Assembly (NCBI RefSeq): GCF_022899935.1
Contig: NZ_JALJCJ010000003.1
Coordinates: forward strand, 353,720-417,719
Direction of reading: 5' to 3'
Length of the DNA stretch: 64,000 nucleotides
Source of the DNA: Shinella curvata
Lineage (GTDB): Bacteria; Pseudomonadota; Alphaproteobacteria; Rhizobiales; Rhizobiaceae
Every line of letters starts with the position of its first letter. The stretch's first letter is position 1. This document shows, one piece after another, positions 16,371-26,503 of this stretch. The notes under the pieces were generated by a model, which saw only the letters and a list, made by a program, of their open reading frames with translations, did not search any database and was not told the DNA's origin. Both the position numbers and the translations under genes were made by a program.

Positions 16371-17336
16371 ATGGCTAAAAAGGAACTTCTTCTCGGCGCC
16401 GTCGCCGCCGGCCTTCTTCTCTCCGGTGCTGCGGCACCCGCTTTCGCCGCCAAGGGCGAAGGCAAACACCATCCGCGCCATGCCGCGATGATCGAGCGCC
16501 TCGATACCAACAACGACGGCAAGGTCTCGCTCGACGAGTTCAAGGCCAATGTCTCCGCCGCCTTCAAGGCCTTCGATGCCGATGGCAATGGCCAGGTGAC
16601 GAAGGACGAGATCAAGGCGCGTCACGCGACCTTCAAGGAGGCCCGCAAGGCCGTTCGCGATGCTGCTGACGCCGACAAGGACAAGGCCCTCCAGGCACTT
16701 CATGCCGCCGGCCCCTTCATGCTGCCCGGCATGGGCAAGATGTTCAGCCGGACCGATACGGACAAGAATGGCTCGCTCTCGCAAGCCGAAGTGCTCGCCG
16801 CGGCGGACACAATCTTCGCGCGCCGTGACAGCAACAAGGACGGCGCCCTCGATACGGCGGATGCCGGCGCGGTGAAGGGCAAGGGCCATCCCGGAAAGGG
16901 CCACAGCAAGGGTGGCGAAGAGCGCGCCGAACGCATGCTGAAGCGCCTCGATGCCGATGGCGACGGCAAGGTCTCGCAGGCCGAAATGCTGGCTCAGGCC
17001 AACAAGACCTTCGAGCGCTTCGATACCGACAAGAACGGCGAGGTTTCCAAGGCGGAAGTCGATGCCAGACGGGACGCTTTCCGCGATGCCCGCAAGGCGT
17101 TCCGCGAGGTGAAGTCGACCGACGACGAAGCCCGCAAGGCCGCTCGTGAAGCGCTTGGCGAAGCCCGTATGGACCGCATGGGCGCCCGTATGTTCGAGCG
17201 CGCTGACGCCGACAAGAACGGCACGCTGACCAAGGCCGAAATGGAGACCGCCGCCGCCACGCTGTTCAAACAGCGCGACCGCAACGGCGACGGCTTCCTC
17301 ACACAGGACGAAATCGGCAAACGCCACAACCGGTGA
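16371..17336 (+). CDS. Exported protein with eight EF-hands
   Basis: A 321-residue protein with a signal peptide (MAKKELLLGAVAAGLLLSGAAAPAFA). The ATG at 16371 is preceded by AGGA; an ATG at 16356 is an alternative. Eight canonical EF-hand loops begin with Asp at residues 45, 69, 129, 153, 194, 218, 279 and 303 (for example DTNNDGKVSLDE, DADGDGKVSQAE, DRNGDGFLTQDE). They fall into four pairs, each pair 24 residues apart. The second four-loop half repeats the first at a distance of about 150 residues, which indicates an internal duplication. Linkers are rich in Ala, Lys and Arg. Likely a periplasmic or secreted calcium-binding protein; partner unknown. The loop following residue 153 lacks the final acidic position (DTADA) and may bind weakly. 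Confidence 0.93.
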   Translation: MAKKELLLGAVAAGLLLSGAAAPAFAAKGEGKHHPRHAAMIERLDTNNDGKVSLDEFKANVSAAFKAFDADGNGQVTKDEIKARHATFKEARKAVRDAADADKDKALQALHAAGPFMLPGMGKMFSRTDTDKNGSLSQAEVLAAADTIFARRDSNKDGALDTADAGAVKGKGHPGKGHSKGGEERAERMLKRLDADGDGKVSQAEMLAQANKTFERFDTDKNGEVSKAEVDARRDAFRDARKAFREVKSTDDEARKAAREALGEARMDRMGARMFERADADKNGTLTKAEMETAAATLFKQRDRNGDGFLTQDEIGKRHNR

Positions 17337-17366
17337 CCATTCCTGGCAGAGCACGTCCAACTGGAA

Positions 17367-17398
17367 CGCCCCGGCTTTGAAACCGGGGCGTCTTTTTT
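17367..17398 (+). terminator. Rho-independent terminator of EF-hand gene
   Basis: The stem CGCCCCGG / CCGGGGCG is followed by TCTTTTTT, 30 bases past the stop codon. Confidence 0.9.
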
Positions 17399-17456
17399 CA
17401 GCAAGAGTACGGTTCGGCCGAAGCTGCATCGGCTACCGGTCAGAATGCATCGCCAA

Positions 17457-17487
17457 CAAAAAAGGCCGGCGTCTCCGCCGGCCTTTT
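17457..17487 (-). terminator. Rho-independent terminator of second chemoreceptor gene
   Basis: On the minus strand AAGGCCGGCG pairs with CGCCGGCCTT around a short loop and is followed by a T-run (the A-run at 17458-17463). It lies 20 bases after the chemoreceptor stop. Confidence 0.88.
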
Positions 17488-17506
17488 CGTTCATTAATGC
17501 CACGGC

Positions 17507-19840
17507 TCAGAATTCTTCCCACTCATCCTGTGCGAGTGCCGTGTTGCCGGCGACCTGCGGGATGGAACGGGCGGCCTGGCGCGGGGCCTGATAGCTGCTG
17601 CGCGACACAGCCTGCGGGCGGCTGGCCTGCTGCACGGGCTGGTGCGCGGCCATGGCGGCAGCGCCGGCGCGGAAGCGGGAAACCAGCGACTTCAGCGTCT
17701 GGGCCTCGTCGTTCAGTGCCATGGAGGCGGCTGTGGTCTCCTCCACCATCGCGGCGTTCTGCTGCGTCACCTGGTCCATCTGGTTGACCGCCGAATTGAT
17801 CTCCTTGAGGCCGACGGCCTGCTCGGAAGCCGACGACGAGATCTGGCGGATCAGACCATTGATCTGGATGACCTGTTCGGCGATGTTTTCCAGCGCATAT
17901 CCGGCCTTGCCGACGAGATCGACACCATCGCGGACCTGCACCTCGGAGGTGTTGATCAGCGTCTTGATCTCCTTGGCCGCATTGGCCGAACGCTGGGCAA
18001 GCTCCCGCACTTCCTGCGCGACAACCGCAAACCCCTTGCCCGCCTCACCGGCGCGCGCCGCTTCGACGCCGGCATTGAGCGCCAGCAGGTTGGTCTGGAA
18101 GGCGATATCGTCGATCACCCCGATGATGTTGGAGATTTCGCGCGACGAGTGTTCGATGCCGTGCATGGCGGCGATCGCCTTCTGCACGACCTCGCCCGAC
18201 TTGCTGGCGTCGTTGCTGGCCGTCTCGACGGACTTTGCGGCGACGCGGGCGTTGTCGGCGCTGGAATTGACCTGTGAGGTCAGCTCGTCGAGCGCCGCGG
18301 CGGTTTCTTCCAGGCTTGCGGCCTGCTGCTCGGTGCGGTGCGAAAGATCGGCCGCGCCCTTGGAGATTTCGCCGGTGCCGCCGCCGATATTGCCGACCGA
18401 CGCGTTGACCGTCTGGATCGTCTCCTCGAGGCTGGCGATGGCCGAGTTGAAGTCGGTCTTGAGCTTGCCGTACTCGCCGGGGAAATCTCCGGAAAGGCGG
18501 AACGTCAGGTTGCCGGAGGAAAGCTGCGCGAGGCCATCGCCAAGGCGGGCGACGATGTCGCGCTGCAAGGCGCTCGACTCGGCACGCTCGGCTTCCGAAC
18601 GGCCACGCTCGGCCTCCGTCAGCTGGCGCTGGCTGTTGGCTTCGGCTTCGAGGCGCTTGGTGTCGGCCAGCTGGTGGCGGAAGCCTTCCAGTGCCTTGGC
18701 AACCGAACCCGTCTCGTCCGAGCGATCCTGACCGGCGATCGGCTGGGTATAGACGCCGTTGCTCAGCGTTGCGACGTCGGCAACCAGCCCAGCAAGCGGC
18801 TTCTGAACGAAGGCGCGTACGGCAAAGTAGAGGCCCGCGAGCACGGCGCCGAGAACGATCAGGCCGCCGATGATCATCATAAAGGTCTGATCCTGCACCG
18901 GCGCGTTGATCGCGGCGCGCGGCACGTCGACAATGACCGCCCAGGTCGTGTTGATGTCAGGCAGCGCGAACGGATAGACAACGCGGTCGAAGGACGCGAG
19001 TTCGCCGAAGGTGAGGTTGGCGATATGGCCGACCTTGCCGGTTGCCAGCGAATCCTTGACGACCTCGTTGCCTTCGCCGTCATACTCCTTCATCAGCAGC
19101 TCGACCGTCGGCGCGACGATCCACTTGGCGCCCTGGGAAACCAGCATGACGCGGCCTTCACCGAAAGGCTTCAGCTGGCTGAGCTTCTCGTAGAGGGTCT
19201 TCAGCGACACGTCGACGCCGGTGACGCCGATCATCTTGCCGTTCACATTAACCGGATAGGCGATGGAGGCCATCGTCAGGCCGTCGCCGGTGGATGTTTC
19301 CTGATAGGGCTGGCTCATGGCACCCTTGCCGCTCTTGGCAGCGAGGCCGTACCAATCGGCCTTGTAGTCGGATTCGAAGGTCGACAGCGTGATCGAGCCG
19401 TCCTTGCGCTTCGTCCAGTAGGGGTTGAACGAGCCGTCCTTGAACGTGCCCGTCTCCAGCTGCTCCGCGGTCTCGCGCGACTTGCCGTCGAAGGCGTTCG
19501 GCTCCTCGGCGAACCAGCTGCCGAGCGCGAAGCTGTTCTTTTCGGTGTTGGCCTTGAGGATGGCGACGACGTCCTTGCGTTCCAGGAAGCCGGCCGCGTG
19601 GCCCTGCTCGATCACGCCCCCCATGGCGCGGGCCGCCCCCGCGAGCGCGCCGATATCGGCGGCGATGTCGGATGCGATCGCCTTCGCCTCGGTATCGGCC
19701 TGCGCATAGACGAGATCGGACACGCGGCTCTGGGTCTGACTGATGAGAACGGTGTTGGAGGCGAGCATCACCAGGGCGATCGTGCCGCCGGTGACGGCGA
19801 TGAGCTTCGTCGCAAGCGACTTGGCCTTGAACTTGAACAT
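17507..19840 (-). CDS. Methyl-accepting chemotaxis protein with dCache sensor
   Basis: A 777-residue chemoreceptor. TM1 lies at about 12-32, followed by a large periplasmic region of about 270 residues with dCache_1 features (FKDGSFNPYWTKRKDGSI, SQPYQETSTGDGLTMASIAYPV, GVTGVDVSLKTL). TM2 lies at about 310-333 (MIIGGLIVLGAVLAGLYFAV), then HAMP segments, a coiled coil and the signalling tip FQTNLLALNAGVEAARAGEAG. The C-terminus is DEWEEF, a CheR/CheB-tethering type tail. dCache receptors often bind amino acids or other small organic ligands; the ligand here is unknown. The gene stands alone with its own terminator. The 291 bases upstream (19841-20131) hold no gene I can support. Confidence 0.95.
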   Translation of the reverse strand: MFKFKAKSLATKLIAVTGGTIALVMLASNTVLISQTQSRVSDLVYAQADTEAKAIASDIAADIGALAGAARAMGGVIEQGHAAGFLERKDVVAILKANTEKNSFALGSWFAEEPNAFDGKSRETAEQLETGTFKDGSFNPYWTKRKDGSITLSTFESDYKADWYGLAAKSGKGAMSQPYQETSTGDGLTMASIAYPVNVNGKMIGVTGVDVSLKTLYEKLSQLKPFGEGRVMLVSQGAKWIVAPTVELLMKEYDGEGNEVVKDSLATGKVGHIANLTFGELASFDRVVYPFALPDINTTWAVIVDVPRAAINAPVQDQTFMMIIGGLIVLGAVLAGLYFAVRAFVQKPLAGLVADVATLSNGVYTQPIAGQDRSDETGSVAKALEGFRHQLADTKRLEAEANSQRQLTEAERGRSEAERAESSALQRDIVARLGDGLAQLSSGNLTFRLSGDFPGEYGKLKTDFNSAIASLEETIQTVNASVGNIGGGTGEISKGAADLSHRTEQQAASLEETAAALDELTSQVNSSADNARVAAKSVETASNDASKSGEVVQKAIAAMHGIEHSSREISNIIGVIDDIAFQTNLLALNAGVEAARAGEAGKGFAVVAQEVRELAQRSANAAKEIKTLINTSEVQVRDGVDLVGKAGYALENIAEQVIQINGLIRQISSSASEQAVGLKEINSAVNQMDQVTQQNAAMVEETTAASMALNDEAQTLKSLVSRFRAGAAAMAAHQPVQQASRPQAVSRSSYQAPRQAARSIPQVAGNTALAQDEWEEF

Positions 19841-20131
19841 GAAATCCTCACGATGATAGACGTCCGCGGCGGACGGCCGCGAAGAAGCACATGCACTTGG
19901 GCTTGGGGATCTCCATCATGGAGGGCGGGGCGCAGGACCAGCGCCAGAGACGGCCCGCTCCCTTCAAGGTGCGGTGTCTGAAGACTTCAGTAACCGATAA
20001 AATATTAATAAATAACCAAGCGCTAACGCCACGAAATGGCTCAAGCGATTGAATTATCAGGCGTCGCAGCGCATGCGACACCTGATTTTCCATCTGCGAA
20101 ATTCTACTGCCGTAACAGTTGTGTAACGCTT

Positions 20132-21034
20132 CTAGATCTTTGCATCGACGGTTGCGGCAAACGGGATCGAGGGCTGAGCACCGGGCTTGAGGCAGGCGAG
20201 CGATCCTGCGACGGAGGCGCGACGCAACGCATCCTTGAAAGCAAGGCCGGCGTCGAGCGACGCGGCAAGATAGCCGCAGAACGTATCGCCCGCCCCCACC
20301 GTATCGACCGGCTCGATGGCGAGGCCGGCGGCGCGGAAAATCTCCCCCTTGCGGATGGCGATGACACCATCTGCACCGAGCGTCACGATGATCGTCTGGC
20401 TGCTTTCGGCGTGCAACGCGCGCAGGGTCGCCTCGCGCGCCTCGTCCGACAATTCTCCATTGCCGACATACAGATCGAATTCGGTCTCGTTGGCGACAAG
20501 GATATCGGCCATGGCGCCGAGGCGGCGGGCTTCCGCGCCGAAGGGGGCGATGTTGACGATCGAGGTGACGCCCTTCTGCTTGGCGGCGACAAGGGCCGCC
20601 TCGATGGAGGTGTGCGGGATTTCGAACTGGAGCATCAGGTAGTCGCTGCGCGTCATGCCACCAACGGTGCGCCTGGCATCGTCTTCGGTCACCGTACCGT
20701 TGGCACCGGGCACCACGACGATGACGTTCTCGCCATCATCTTCAGCGACAAGAATATGGGCCGTTCCGGTGGCATCGGCGGCATAACGCACACCGTTGAG
20801 ATCGACGGCGGCATCGGCGAGCAGCGCGAGTGCCTGACTGCCGAGGCGGTCGTCGCCGACGGCGCCGGCCATGCGCACCATCGAGCCGGCACGACGGGCG
20901 GCGAGCGCCTGGTTGGCGCCCTTGCCGCCGGCAGCGGTGGTGAAGCTGGTGCCCATGACGGTTTCACCGGGCTTCGGCAGGCGTTCTGGCGTGGCGATGA
21001 GGTCCATGTTGATGGAGCCGAAGACGGTGATCAT
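20132..21034 (-). CDS. rbsK: PfkB-family carbohydrate kinase, ribokinase-like
   Basis: A 300-residue kinase that phosphorylates a sugar, probably ribose at O5. I chose the ATG at 21034 (MITVFGSINMDLIATPERLP), which has AGGGG upstream; the frame continues to 21091 but those residues are atypical. PfkB signature 1 is visible as AGGKGANQALAARRAG and signature 2 as DTVGAGDTFCGYLAAS, with the catalytic Asp in GAGDTF. The C-terminus contains ASVAGSLACLKPGAQPSIP, typical of ribokinases. No ribose transporter is adjacent, so the substrate remains inferred. Confidence 0.9.
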   Translation of the reverse strand: MITVFGSINMDLIATPERLPKPGETVMGTSFTTAAGGKGANQALAARRAGSMVRMAGAVGDDRLGSQALALLADAAVDLNGVRYAADATGTAHILVAEDDGENVIVVVPGANGTVTEDDARRTVGGMTRSDYLMLQFEIPHTSIEAALVAAKQKGVTSIVNIAPFGAEARRLGAMADILVANETEFDLYVGNGELSDEAREATLRALHAESSQTIIVTLGADGVIAIRKGEIFRAAGLAIEPVDTVGAGDTFCGYLAASLDAGLAFKDALRRASVAGSLACLKPGAQPSIPFAATVDAKI

Positions 21035-21077
21035 GAGCGTTGCCCCTGTTGTTTCCGCCGGACACTGCCCGAGGCGG

Positions 21078-22271
21078 TCAGTCTTCGTCAACTATCCTCA
21101 GGCGCAACTGGCCCGACCGGCTTTCAACTGTTGTTTCCGCCTGTGGAGAAGGCACTGAAATCGCCTCGAATTCCAGCTCGCCGATGCGTGCGCCGCGACG
21201 CGCAAGCTTCTCCGTCGACGTGAGAATCAGATCCACATCCTTCTGTGCCGAGGTGAAATGACCGTGCAGCTTGCGCACCCGGTCGTCGAGCCGCGTCAAA
21301 TCGTCCATCAGCCTGACGACCTCGCCCTGGATGACGTGGGCCTGCTCGCGCATGCGCTGATCCTTCAGCAGCGCCTGCAGCACCTGCACGGAGAGCATCA
21401 GCAGCGAGGGCGAGACGATGACGATGCGGGCGCGGTGCGCCTTCTGCACCACAGCCTCGAAATTCTCGTGGATGCTGGCGAAGATCGATTCAGAGGGCAC
21501 GAAGAGGAAGGCGGTGTCCTGCGTCTCGCCGGTCAGCAGATATTTTTCGGCGATATCGCGGATATGGATTTCCATATCACGGCGAAACTGCTGGGCGGCA
21601 ACCTTGGCCGCCTCCGGCGAACGCCCGTCCGACATGGCGTTCCAGGCTTCCAACGGAAATTTCGCATCGACGACGAGCGGCGGCTGGCCGTTCGGCATGC
21701 GGATGGTGCAGTCGGGGCGAACGCCGTTGGAAAGCTGCGCCTGGAACTGGTAGGCGCCCGACGGCAGGGCGTCGGCGATGATGGTCTCCATGCGCGACTG
21801 GCCGAAGGCGCCGCGCGTCTGCTTGTTGGAGAGAATGGCCTGCAAACCGACGACATCCTTCGCCAGCGATTGGATGTTGGTCTGGGCCGTGTCGATGACG
21901 GCAAGACGCTCCTGCAGGCGGCGCAGATTCTCATGCGTCGCGCGGGTCTGTTCGGAGATCGACTGGCCGAGGCGCTGGGTCAGCCCGTCGAGCCGCGTGT
22001 TGATCGCCTGATTGGTCTCCGACTGCTTGGCGCCGAAGACCTCGGCCATGGCGGCGACACGCCCTTGCATTTCCGTCTGCGCCTTCAGAAGCTCGGTGAA
22101 CCGCAGCTCCGCCATCGCGGCCTCTGCGCGCTGGCGCGCCTGGCTGCGGCGCGCCGACAGCAGGCCGAAAATGCCGAGAAGCAAGGCCGCAAGCAGCGCC
22201 AGCACCGGGCCGGGACCACCGAGCCGTGCGAGCAGAGAGGCGACGAGACTATCGAAGGAAGGATCAATCAT
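21078..22271 (-). CDS. rmuC: DNA recombination protein RmuC homologue
   Basis: A 397-residue protein with an N-terminal transmembrane anchor (about 20-38), a long coiled coil rich in Gln, Arg and Glu (about 40-150), and the RmuC nuclease-like domain containing LPSGAYQFQAQL, PLVVDAKFPLEAW and FLFVPSESIFASI. The family limits inversions at short repeats in E. coli and has a PD-(D/E)XK-like fold; the D-x-K of VDAKFP is visible. It lies 43 bases upstream of the ribokinase gene on the same strand and is divergent from def. Confidence 0.93.
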   Translation of the reverse strand: MIDPSFDSLVASLLARLGGPGPVLALLAALLLGIFGLLSARRSQARQRAEAAMAELRFTELLKAQTEMQGRVAAMAEVFGAKQSETNQAINTRLDGLTQRLGQSISEQTRATHENLRRLQERLAVIDTAQTNIQSLAKDVVGLQAILSNKQTRGAFGQSRMETIIADALPSGAYQFQAQLSNGVRPDCTIRMPNGQPPLVVDAKFPLEAWNAMSDGRSPEAAKVAAQQFRRDMEIHIRDIAEKYLLTGETQDTAFLFVPSESIFASIHENFEAVVQKAHRARIVIVSPSLLMLSVQVLQALLKDQRMREQAHVIQGEVVRLMDDLTRLDDRVRKLHGHFTSAQKDVDLILTSTEKLARRGARIGELEFEAISVPSPQAETTVESRSGQLRLRIVDED

Positions 22272-22393
22272 GCGGCGACCATACCATGGCTTGGCGCGGA
22301 AACCAGATCATAACGTGAACAAATTCAAAGCATCGGCCGCGCTGGAGCAGCCAAGCCGATTGAAAGCGCAAAAAAACCGCGCTAAGGAGGCGC

Positions 22394-22918
22394 ATGACCA
22401 TCAAGCCGCTGATTATCCTTCCCGATCCGATCCTTCGCCAGATTTCGAGCACAATCGAGACCATCGACAGCGAGGTGAAGAAGCTCGCCGACGACATGCT
22501 GGAAACCATGTACGATGCCCCCGGCATCGGCCTTGCCGCGATCCAGATCGGTGTCGCGCGCCGCATGCTCGTGCTCGACGTGTCGAAGGATGGCGAGGAC
22601 AAGCAGCCGCTCGTCTTCATCAACCCGGAAATCGTCGCCTCCACGGATGCACGTTCGGTCTATGAGGAAGGCTGCCTGTCGATCCCGGATTATTATGCCG
22701 AGGTCGAGCGCCCCGCCGGCATCACCGTCAAGCATCTCGACCGCGATGGCAAGGAGCAGCTGACGGAAGCCGACGGCCTGCTCGCGACCTGCCTCCAGCA
22801 CGAGATCGACCACCTGAACGGCGTTCTGTTCATCGACCATATTTCCAAGCTGAAGCGCGAAATGGTGATCCGCAAATTCACCAAGGCGGCGAAGATGCGC
22901 GGCAGCAAGGCGCTCTAA
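22394..22918 (+). CDS. def: Peptide deformylase
   Basis: A 174-residue metalloenzyme that removes the formyl group from nascent proteins. All three motifs are present: GIGLAAIQ (44-51), EGCLS (92-96, metal-binding Cys) and HEIDH (136-140, two metal-binding His and catalytic Glu). The start has GGAGG seven bases upstream. It is first in def-fmt-truA, with 35 bases to fmt. Confidence 0.98.
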   Translation: MTIKPLIILPDPILRQISSTIETIDSEVKKLADDMLETMYDAPGIGLAAIQIGVARRMLVLDVSKDGEDKQPLVFINPEIVASTDARSVYEEGCLSIPDYYAEVERPAGITVKHLDRDGKEQLTEADGLLATCLQHEIDHLNGVLFIDHISKLKREMVIRKFTKAAKMRGSKAL

Positions 22919-22953
22919 GGCACTTTCGCCTTTTATAGAACGGAGGCTGACCT

Positions 22954-23898
22954 ATGGCCCTTCGCATCATCTTCATGGGCACGCCGGACTTTTCCGTTCC
23001 GACGCTAGCGGCCCTGAAGCAAGCCGGCCACGAGATCGTCGCCGTCTATTCGCAGCCACCCCGCCCCGCCGGCAGGCGCGGCCTGGAACTGGTGAAATCG
23101 CCGGTGCATCAAGCCGCCGAACTGCTCGGCATTCCCGTCCGCACGCCCGTCAATTTCCGCGAAGAGGCCGACCGCGAAGCGTTTCGCGCACTGGATGCCG
23201 ATGTCGCCGTCGTCGTCGCCTATGGGCTACTCTTGCCGGAGGCGATCCTCTCGGGCACGCGCCTCGGCTGCTACAACGGCCATGCCTCTCTCCTGCCGCG
23301 CTGGCGCGGCGCTGCTCCCATCCAGCGGGCGATCATGGCCGGCGATGCCGAAACCGGCATGATGGTCATGAAGATGGACAAAGGGCTCGACACCGGTCCC
23401 GTCGCGATGACCAGCCGTATCGCCATCACCGATACGATGACGGCGGGCGAGCTGCACGACAAGCTGATGCAGGCGGGCGGAAAGCTGATGGCGGAAGCCA
23501 TGGGCAAGCTCGAGGCCGGTGACCTGCCGCTAACGCCGCAGGCCGACGACGGCGTCGTCTATGCCGCCAAGATCGACAAGGCCGAGACGCGCATCGATTT
23601 CTCCCGTTCGGCCAGGGACGTGCACAACCATATCCGCGGCCTCTCGCCCTTCCCCGGTGCCTGGTTCGAGCTGCCGATTGCCGGCAAGCCGGAACGCGTG
23701 AAGGTTCTGGCAAGCGCGCTTGCCGCTGAAACGACCGCCAAGCCGGCCGGCACAGTGGTCGACGACCATCTGACCGTCGCCTGCGGCGATGGCGGCACGG
23801 TACGGCTCGTGCGCTTGCAGAAGGCCGGCGGCAAGCCGCTCGATGCCGGCGACTTCCTGCGCGGCACGCCGGTCGCGGCCGGTCAGGTCCTCGCCTGA
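22954..23898 (+). CDS. fmt: Methionyl-tRNA formyltransferase
   Basis: A 314-residue enzyme that formylates initiator Met-tRNA using 10-formyltetrahydrofolate. The N-terminal domain begins [19 protein letters not shown] and contains the folate-binding and catalytic [16 protein letters not shown] loop with the catalytic Asn in GCYNGHAS just before it, where most homologues have NIHAS or NVHAS. The C-terminal OB-like domain (about 205-314) binds tRNA. GGAGG precedes the start. Its TGA overlaps the truA ATG by one base, so the two are translationally coupled. Confidence 0.97.
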   Translation: MALRIIFMGTPDFSVPTLAALKQAGHEIVAVYSQPPRPAGRRGLELVKSPVHQAAELLGIPVRTPVNFREEADREAFRALDADVAVVVAYGLLLPEAILSGTRLGCYNGHASLLPRWRGAAPIQRAIMAGDAETGMMVMKMDKGLDTGPVAMTSRIAITDTMTAGELHDKLMQAGGKLMAEAMGKLEAGDLPLTPQADDGVVYAAKIDKAETRIDFSRSARDVHNHIRGLSPFPGAWFELPIAGKPERVKVLASALAAETTAKPAGTVVDDHLTVACGDGGTVRLVRLQKAGGKPLDAGDFLRGTPVAAGQVLA

Positions 23899-24641
23899 TG
23901 CCGCGCTATCGCCTGCGCATCGAATATGACGGCACGCCCTATGTCGGCTGGCAGCGGCAGGACAACGGTCCCTCCGTGCAGGGCGCCATCGAGGCGGCAA
24001 TCCTGTCGCTGACGGGCGAGACCGTTTCGATCCGCGGCGCGGGGCGCACGGATTCCGGCGTGCATGCCATGGGACAGGTCGCCCATGCTGATCTTTCCCG
24101 CGACTGGAAGGAACACACGCTGCGCAACGCGCTGAACGCCCATCTCGGCATGGCGGGCGAGCGCGTCGCCATTCTCGATGCGGCGGAAGTGCCCGATGAT
24201 TTCGACGCGCGGTTTTCCGCAAAGAAGCGGCACTATCTCTATCGCATCATCTCCCGCAAGGCGCCGCTGGCGTTGGAAGCGAACCGCGCCTGGTTCGTCG
24301 CGAAAGAGCTCGACCACGAGGCGATGCATGAAGCCGGGCAGATGTTGGTCGGTCGGCACGACTTCACGACCTTTCGCGCCGCGCAGTGCCAGGCGAACAG
24401 CCCGATCCGCACCATCGACCGGCTGGAGGTGACGCGCAGCGGCGATCTGATCGAGATGCGCGTCTCGGCCCAGAGTTTCCTGCACAACCAGATCCGCTCC
24501 TTTGCCGGCACACTGAAACTGGCCGGCGAAGGCAAATGGACGGCGGACGATGTGCGCACGGCACTCGAAGCGCGCGACCGCAAGGCCTGCGGCCCCGTAG
24601 CGCCGCCGGATGGGCTCTACTTCATGGCTGTGGATTACTAA
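23898..24641 (+). CDS. truA: tRNA pseudouridine(38-40) synthase TruA
   Basis: A 247-residue enzyme that isomerises uridines 38-40 in the tRNA anticodon arm. The catalytic Asp is D52 in [12 protein letters not shown]. Other family regions are RKRHYLYRI-like [11 protein letters not shown] and [14 protein letters not shown]. It overlaps fmt by one base at its start and converges with the membrane protein gene at its end (four-base overlap of the coding regions). Confidence 0.97.
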   Translation: MPRYRLRIEYDGTPYVGWQRQDNGPSVQGAIEAAILSLTGETVSIRGAGRTDSGVHAMGQVAHADLSRDWKEHTLRNALNAHLGMAGERVAILDAAEVPDDFDARFSAKKRHYLYRIISRKAPLALEANRAWFVAKELDHEAMHEAGQMLVGRHDFTTFRAAQCQANSPIRTIDRLEVTRSGDLIEMRVSAQSFLHNQIRSFAGTLKLAGEGKWTADDVRTALEARDRKACGPVAPPDGLYFMAVDY

Positions 24642-25234
24642 GCCGGCAGCGTGCCGAGCAGACCCTGCAATTCCTGCCCAGCGATCATCGGTGGCAGCAC
24701 GAAGATCGCCGTGATGGCCGCGGCCAGCAGCGTCTGCTTGCCGACGCACATCCAGACCAGCCGGAATTGCAGCACGACGCTTGCGCCGAAGACCACATAG
24801 AGCAGCAGGCCGGCAAAGGGCGCGCTGGCCGGCAGGACCAGCGTCAATGCGAAGGGTACGGCCGCAGCATAGGCGAAGGGCACGGCAATCCAGTTGCTTG
24901 CCGTCACGACGGTCGCGAGATACTTGCCGTAGCCCAGGGGGCGGGCGAGCACGGCCAGCAACACCAGCGGCAGCAGCCAGCCGACGAGATCGATGAAAGC
25001 GAGCTTCACGAAGAAATTGGCACCCGCAGCCGTCTCCGCCGGCATGCCGGCGAGGTAATAGAGCCGCCACGAGGCCCAGATGACCGCGAAGGCGGGCAGG
25101 CACCAGACGACCGCCCAGAACGAGCGGGCAAAGCCGCGCATCGTCAGATCCAGCCAGCCGAACCCCTCCTGCTTCTGTTTCAAAAGCAGCAGGACGCCAG
25201 TCAGATAGTAAAGGACTTCATCAAGTCCGGGCAT
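24638..25234 (-). CDS. Multi-spanning membrane protein, Yip1-like
   Basis: A 198-residue protein with about five hydrophobic helices ([40 protein letters not shown]-like, [56 protein letters not shown]). The ATG at 25234 lies inside the end of dapE (14-base overlap), so translation is probably coupled. The layout resembles small Yip1-type membrane proteins found beside dapE in rhizobia. No function is known and no catalytic motif is visible. Confidence 0.82.
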   Translation of the reverse strand: MPGLDEVLYYLTGVLLLLKQKQEGFGWLDLTMRGFARSFWAVVWCLPAFAVIWASWRLYYLAGMPAETAAGANFFVKLAFIDLVGWLLPLVLLAVLARPLGYGKYLATVVTASNWIAVPFAYAAAVPFALTLVLPASAPFAGLLLYVVFGASVVLQFRLVWMCVGKQTLLAAAITAIFVLPPMIAGQELQGLLGTLPA

Positions 25235-26414
25235 CGCCGAACCAGCGCTGGAGGAAGGTCTCATAGATCACGGTCAGCGTTTCCAGATCGGCGACAGCGA
25301 CACGCTCGTCCACCATATGCATGGTCTGGCCGACGAGGCCGAATTCCAGCACCGGGCAATAGTCCTTGATGAAGCGCGCATCCGACGTGCCGCCCGTCGT
25401 GGACAGTTTCGGCGCGCGGCCGGTGACGGCTTCAACGGCGCCGGACATCGAGGCGATCAGGCTGTTGTTGCGCGTCAGGAAGACATGGCTCGGGCGCTCG
25501 GCCCAGGTGATGTCGTAGGAAAGCGGCGCGCGGCCGGGACGCATCTTCTCGTCGGCGGCCGCGGTATCGAGCCGGCGCACGATCTCACCCATCACGGTCT
25601 CGGCCGTCCAGGTGTCGTTGAAGCGGATGTTGAAGCTCGCCGTCGCCTTGCCCGGCACGACATTGGTCGCGCGGTTGCCGACGTCGATGGTCGTGACTTC
25701 GAGGTTCGACGGCTGGAAGCTCTCCGTGCCCGCATCGAAGGGCGGATACATCAGGGCGTCCGTCAGAGCGACGACGCCGCGCACGGCATTGTCGGCCAGA
25801 TGCGGATAGGCGGCATGGCCCTGCACGCCCTGCACGGTGATCGTGCCGGAGACGGAGCCGCGCCGGCCGATCTTGATCATGTCGCCGAGCTGGTCGGGAT
25901 TGGTCGGCTCGCCGACGAGGCAGGCGTCCCAACGCTCGCCGCGTTCGGCGGCCCATTGCAGGAGCTTGATCGTGCCGTTGACGGCAGGACCTTCCTCGTC
26001 GCCGGTGATGAGGAAGGAGACCGAGCCCTTCGGCGGTCCGTGTTTTTCAATATGGCGGGCGACGGCGGCGACGAAGCAGGCGATGCCGCCCTTCATGTCG
26101 ACGGCGCCACGGCCGTACATCTCGCCATTGGCGATCTCGGCGCCGAACGGGTCATGCGTCCAGGCGGCCGCATCGCCGACCGGCACGACATCCGTATGGC
26201 CGGCGAACATCAGGTGCGGTCCCTCGGTGCCGATGCGGGCATAGAGGTTCTCGATATCCGGCATGCCGGGTTCTGTCGCGACCATGCGCTCCACCGTGAA
26301 GCCGAGCGGCTCCAGCATGGCGGCAAGCGCGGTCAGCGCGCCGCCTTCGGCTGGCGTCACGGAGGGGCAACGGATGAGCGTGGCGAGATTTTGGATCGGA
26401 TCGGCAGAGGTCAT
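25221..26414 (-). CDS. dapE: Succinyl-diaminopimelate desuccinylase
   Basis: A 397-residue zinc-dependent amidohydrolase that releases LL-diaminopimelate and succinate in lysine and peptidoglycan precursor synthesis. Metal-binding regions: FAGHTDVVPVGD (first His/Asp), YGRGAVDMKGGIA (bridging Asp), TGDEEGPAVNGT (catalytic Glu pair) and the final His in GLVGQTMHMVDE. The ATG at 26414 (MTSADPIQNLATLIRCPSVTP) matches homologues best; a GTG at 26429 is possible. Together with dapD it supplies two steps of the succinylase route. Confidence 0.97.
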   Translation of the reverse strand: MTSADPIQNLATLIRCPSVTPAEGGALTALAAMLEPLGFTVERMVATEPGMPDIENLYARIGTEGPHLMFAGHTDVVPVGDAAAWTHDPFGAEIANGEMYGRGAVDMKGGIACFVAAVARHIEKHGPPKGSVSFLITGDEEGPAVNGTIKLLQWAAERGERWDACLVGEPTNPDQLGDMIKIGRRGSVSGTITVQGVQGHAAYPHLADNAVRGVVALTDALMYPPFDAGTESFQPSNLEVTTIDVGNRATNVVPGKATASFNIRFNDTWTAETVMGEIVRRLDTAAADEKMRPGRAPLSYDITWAERPSHVFLTRNNSLIASMSGAVEAVTGRAPKLSTTGGTSDARFIKDYCPVLEFGLVGQTMHMVDERVAVADLETLTVIYETFLQRWFGDART

Positions 26415-26503
26415 GAGGCACGCGGTCACGGCATGAGAACAGGAAGAATCGAGATGTAGCGACCGGCCGGGGATTTGTCACGTGCGGCCAAGGGCAGCGA
26501 GCG

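Noticed and set aside
18338-19981. 547-residue plus-strand open frame opposite the second chemoreceptor
   Set aside because: It is another reverse-frame shadow with Arg/Gly/Asp-rich text and no motif.
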